Source of the DNA: Bradyrhizobium sp. JYMT SZCCT0180
Lineage (GTDB): Bacteria > Pseudomonadota > Alphaproteobacteria > Rhizobiales > Xanthobacteraceae
Direction: 5' to 3'
Length of the DNA stretch: 64,000 bases
NCBI RefSeq assembly: GCF_018130165.1
Contig: NZ_JAFCLZ010000003.1
Span: 124,001-188,000, forward strand
In this document: in pieces, positions 61,538 through 64,000 of the stretch
Layout: every line of letters begins with the position of its first letter
Position numbering within the stretch: the first letter of the stretch is position 1
Notes under the pieces: model-generated
Seen by the model: the letters and a program-made list of their open reading frames with translations, nothing else
Databases searched by the model: none
Told to the model about the DNA's origin: nothing
Translations under genes and position numbers: made by a program

Positions 61538-62185
61538 TTAGCGGACGTTGGCGAGCCGCATGTCGAGATAGCCGGTCACCGTCTCCATCAGCGGCTGCAA
61601 TTTGCCGTCGAAGAAATGGTTGGCGCCGGGGATGACCTGCTGGTCGATCACGATGCCCTTTTGCGTCTTGAGCTTCTCGACCAGCGTGTTGACGTCCTTC
61701 GGCGGCACCACCGCATCCTTTTCGCCATGCACGATCAGGCCCGACGACGGGCAGGGCGCGAGGAAGGAGAAGTCATAGAGATTGGCGGGCGGCGCGATCG
61801 AAATAAAACCTTCGACCTCGGGCCGGCGCATCAGAAGCTGCATGCCGATCCAGGCACCGAACGAAAAGCCCGCGACCCAGCAGGCGCGCGCCTCGGGATT
61901 GATGGTCTGCGCCCAGTCGAGCGCGGATGCCGCGTCCGACAATTCGCCGGTGCCGTGGTCGAACGATCCCTGGCTGCGGCCGACGCCGCGGAAATTGAAG
62001 CGCAGCACCGAAAAGCCGCGATGCGCAAACGCGTAGTAGCACTGGTAGACGATCTGGTGGTTCATCGTGCCGTGGAACTGCGGATGCGGATGCAGGATCA
62101 TCGCGATCGGCGCGTTCTTCTGCTTCGCCGGATGATAGCGGCCTTCGAGACGGCCTGCGGGACCGGTGAAAATAACTTCGGGCAT
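61538..62185 (-). CDS. Alpha/beta hydrolase (COG2945-like)
   Basis: Serine hydrolase of 215 residues. N-terminal HPHPQFHGTMNHQIV (residues 32-46) is diagnostic of this subfamily. RFNFRGVGRSQG follows near 62, the nucleophile elbow GFSFG near 107, Asp in HGEKDAVVP near 155 and catalytic His in GANHFFDG near 188. Substrate unknown. There is no signal peptide. It precedes the DUF1697 gene. The 259-base region 62186-62444 upstream shows no gene. Confidence 0.92.
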   Translation of the reverse strand: MPEVIFTGPAGRLEGRYHPAKQKNAPIAMILHPHPQFHGTMNHQIVYQCYYAFAHRGFSVLRFNFRGVGRSQGSFDHGTGELSDAASALDWAQTINPEARACWVAGFSFGAWIGMQLLMRRPEVEGFISIAPPANLYDFSFLAPCPSSGLIVHGEKDAVVPPKDVNTLVEKLKTQKGIVIDQQVIPGANHFFDGKLQPLMETVTGYLDMRLANVR

Positions 62186-62444
62186 GGATGATCCTTGGAA
62201 GTGCTTCTTGGCGACGGAATTGATCCGCGGAGAAACGGCAATCAGGCGTCGTTTGGGAGATGCGCGCGCGGCGCCCCGTGAACTGTCGGCCGCGTTCTAG
62301 CATGAGGCGAGGGGCAAAAAGCAAGGTTTTTATGCACCCGAGGCCGGGCCAAGGCGAATCCAGCGCCCGGGATAAGTATTTGATGGATTTTAAGGATTTC
62401 TATCGCCGAGGGCCGATTCAGTGCCGGCCTGGCAAGGCTGCCGC

Positions 62445-63386
62445 TCAACTTGAAGCGGTGATGCGTTCAAGCGAGGCGATGGCGCTGCGGTAGCGCCGGC
62501 TGCCGACGGCGGTCTGACCGGTGTCGAAAGTAAGCTCGAAATCTCCCGATGGCTTCAACGCCACGGCGGTCACCCGGTCGAGATTGGCCAGCCGTGTGCG
62601 GTGAACGCGTGCCAGTTTGAAGCGCGCAAGCTGGGCCTCGGCCGCCGCCAGCGTTCCGCGGACCAGATGGCTGCGACCATCGGCGAGGCTGTATTCGACA
62701 TAGTTCCCGGCCGAACTGATCCAGATAATCTCCCGGGGTTCGATGCGGATGCTGGTGGTGCCGTCGCGCAGCCAGACCATATGCGGCAGCTCTTCCGCTG
62801 CCGTGGCGGGGGCCGCCGTCGCAACCGCCCCGACCTCCCGGCGGCTGTCGATCAGCCACATGCCGCCACCGATCAACAGGCAGGTGACCGCGTCCTTGCG
62901 AGCCTCATAGAGCAGGGTCGCAAGCGAGAGGTGGAAATCATAGCTGCCGCCGAGCATCCACAGCACGAGTTTACGTAAGGCCACCATCCCGGTGATGTGC
63001 ACGGCGGAGAAGACGATGATGGCCGCGATCACCAGCGCGATACGGACCAGCCAGCGCGGTTCCCGGCGGATTCGCCTGACGGCGGCGAACAGGGCCGGCG
63101 CCAGCAGGATGATGACGGCAATGCTGGTCATCTCCCAGAGCAGCGGCGTCTTGAGGTTGTACGAGCCGCCGCGCCGGGCGATGTCGTCCGCGATCGACAG
63201 CGCGTTGACGCTGCCGATCGCAAGCGCGACCGCCGCGACCCCGGCGTAGACCAGCCAGTCGGCGCCGGTTGTCCCGCGAAACAGGCCGCTGGTCCCACGC
63301 GGGGTCGTCTCGTCCCAAGCCGGCTGGTTTTGATCCCAAACCGGCTCGACGCCACGGCTATCAGGCGCATTTTTGACGTCGGTCAT
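62445..63386 (-). CDS. Membrane-anchored LytTR-type transcriptional regulator
   Basis: 313 residues. A Trp/Pro-rich cytoplasmic N-terminus is followed by four hydrophobic segments (about 44-66, 86-106, 115-136 and 160-180) and a C-terminal LytTR DNA-binding domain (about 205-310). The LytTR domain shows IRIEPREIIWISSAGNYVEY, HLVRGTLAAAE and FKLARVHRTRLANLDRV. It has no receiver domain, so the membrane part itself may sense a signal. Only 31 bases separate its ATG from that of the divergent acyltransferase gene, which makes that gene a likely target. Confidence 0.9.
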   Translation of the reverse strand: MTDVKNAPDSRGVEPVWDQNQPAWDETTPRGTSGLFRGTTGADWLVYAGVAAVALAIGSVNALSIADDIARRGGSYNLKTPLLWEMTSIAVIILLAPALFAAVRRIRREPRWLVRIALVIAAIIVFSAVHITGMVALRKLVLWMLGGSYDFHLSLATLLYEARKDAVTCLLIGGGMWLIDSRREVGAVATAAPATAAEELPHMVWLRDGTTSIRIEPREIIWISSAGNYVEYSLADGRSHLVRGTLAAAEAQLARFKLARVHRTRLANLDRVTAVALKPSGDFELTFDTGQTAVGSRRYRSAIASLERITASS

Positions 63387-63417
63387 CCAACTTCGTCGCG
63401 CATTGAGGGATCAAGCC

Positions 63418-64000
63418 ATGTGGCAGCAAACCATATCACAATCACCGGATTCCGCTCCCGGCTCCGAGCGGCGCATCGATCTCGACTGGGTGCGGATCGC
63501 AGCCTTCGGCCTCCTGATCTTCTACCATGTCGGCATGCTCTACGTTTCCTGGGGCTTTCACATCAAGAGCGCGCATCGGATCGCTGCGCTGGAACCGGTG
63601 ATGCTGGTGCTCAATCCGTGGCGGCTGGCGCTGCTGTTCCTGGTTTCGGGGGTGGCGACCCGCTTCATGCTGGGCAAATACAAACTGGGGCCGCTGCTGC
63701 GGTCGCGGTCGGCGCGGCTATTGATTCCCCTGGCGTTCGGGATGCTGGTGATCGTGCCGCCGCAGGCCTATGACCAGATCGTCGAGTCGCTTGGCTATCC
63801 GGCCGGCTTCGTCGATTTCTACCAGCGGCACTATCTCGCTTTCGGGTCGCAATTCTGCCCAAACCCCTGCATCGTGCTGCCGACCTGGAACCATCTCTGG
63901 TTCGTGGTCTATCTGTGGGTCTACACGGTGGCGCTGGGCGGCGTGTTGTGGCTGGCTCCCGGACTTCTCGGATGGATCGAGCGGCGGCTGGCATCCGTGC
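63418..64000 (+). CDS. Acyltransferase family 3 membrane protein, N-terminal part
   Basis: The frame starts at ATG 63418 and is open to the window edge (194 residues seen). It begins ERRIDLDWVRIAAFGLLIFYH, the classic acyltransferase-3 opening with the conserved Arg and His, then NPWRLALLFLVSGVATRF, a Pro-rich loop with a Cys pair (FCPNPC), and LPTWNHLWFVVYLW. Family members O-acetylate or succinylate surface or periplasmic glycans (OpgC, OafA). It is divergent from the LytTR regulator. Confidence 0.9.
   Translation, partial: MWQQTISQSPDSAPGSERRIDLDWVRIAAFGLLIFYHVGMLYVSWGFHIKSAHRIAALEPVMLVLNPWRLALLFLVSGVATRFMLGKYKLGPLLRSRSARLLIPLAFGMLVIVPPQAYDQIVESLGYPAGFVDFYQRHYLAFGSQFCPNPCIVLPTWNHLWFVVYLWVYTVALGGVLWLAPGLLGWIERRLASV

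Noticed and set aside
1..64000. CRISPR arrays, insertion sequences, prophage genes, rRNA operons
   Set aside because: No regularly spaced direct repeats with unique spacers, no transposase, integrase or phage structural motifs and no rRNA-like stretches were seen.

Overview
The window is a high-GC chromosomal segment from an alphaproteobacterium, most likely Bradyrhizobium or a close relative. Family-level recognition supports this: aroQ-accB-accC, rne-amidase-PBP1A-prfB, several HWE/HisKA_2 histidine kinases, DUF1236 and DUF6502 proteins, a perfect CtrA-type box, and dispersed copies of an 'aGCGTTTTCgAGCgAAGTGGatACCgG' type repeat that I associate with Bradyrhizobium. All assignments come from reading the sequence and translations; no database search was run.

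Layout. 1-1.1 kb: N-terminal fragment of a likely cbb3 oxidase subunit I and aat. 1.2-5.4 kb: an orphan TTT solute-binding protein and a three-gene kinase/regulator operon lying between aat and accC. 5.5-7.9 kb: aroQ-accB-accC (shikimate and fatty acid synthesis). 8.1-10.1 kb: a trimeric autotransporter adhesin with a co-transcribed secreted protein. 10.5-14.8 kb: DUF1236 protein, unknown protein, DsbA-like oxidoreductase, M48 protease. 15-18.4 kb: aminotransferase, BioY, DctA. 18.4-27.7 kb: RNase E, then cell-wall amidase, PBP1A and prfB, the last needing a programmed +1 frameshift. 27.7-36.8 kb: metabolic and transport genes (3-hydroxyisobutyrate dehydrogenase-like, DMT exporter, carbamoyltransferase, LivK-like protein, AraC regulator, cupin and flavin monooxygenase). 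36.8-42.3 kb: a compact polysaccharide locus with an O-antigen-ligase-like protein, a glycosyltransferase, an ABC ATPase and a glycosyltransferase fused to an ABC-2 permease. 42.6-44.6 kb: DUF6502 and DUF5666 proteins. 44.7-51 kb: M23 peptidase, a peroxiredoxin with a histone H1-like tail, and a giant AsmA/YhdP-like protein. 51-57.2 kb: enolase-superfamily enzyme, Crp-like regulator, small protein plus response regulator, GAF-HWE kinase, small stress proteins, MFS transporter. 57.3-64 kb: tyrS, anmK, GST plus SMR transporter, DUF1697, hydrolase, LytTR membrane regulator and a truncated acyltransferase.

Functional themes are the cell envelope (amidase, PBP1A, M23 and M48 peptidases, AnmK, YhdP-like protein, polysaccharide export, adhesin) and signalling (three histidine kinases, two stand-alone receivers, Crp-like, AraC and LytTR regulators). 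The most interesting unexplained signals are a perfect 20-bp palindromic motif repeated in front of the Crp-like regulator and in front of the GAF-HWE kinase, the glycosyltransferase-permease fusion, the paired palindromes ahead of the DUF6502 gene, the nested palindromes ahead of the GST-SMR pair, and the CtrA box ahead of the amidase. No complete rRNA, tRNA, transposase, integrase, phage gene or CRISPR array was seen.
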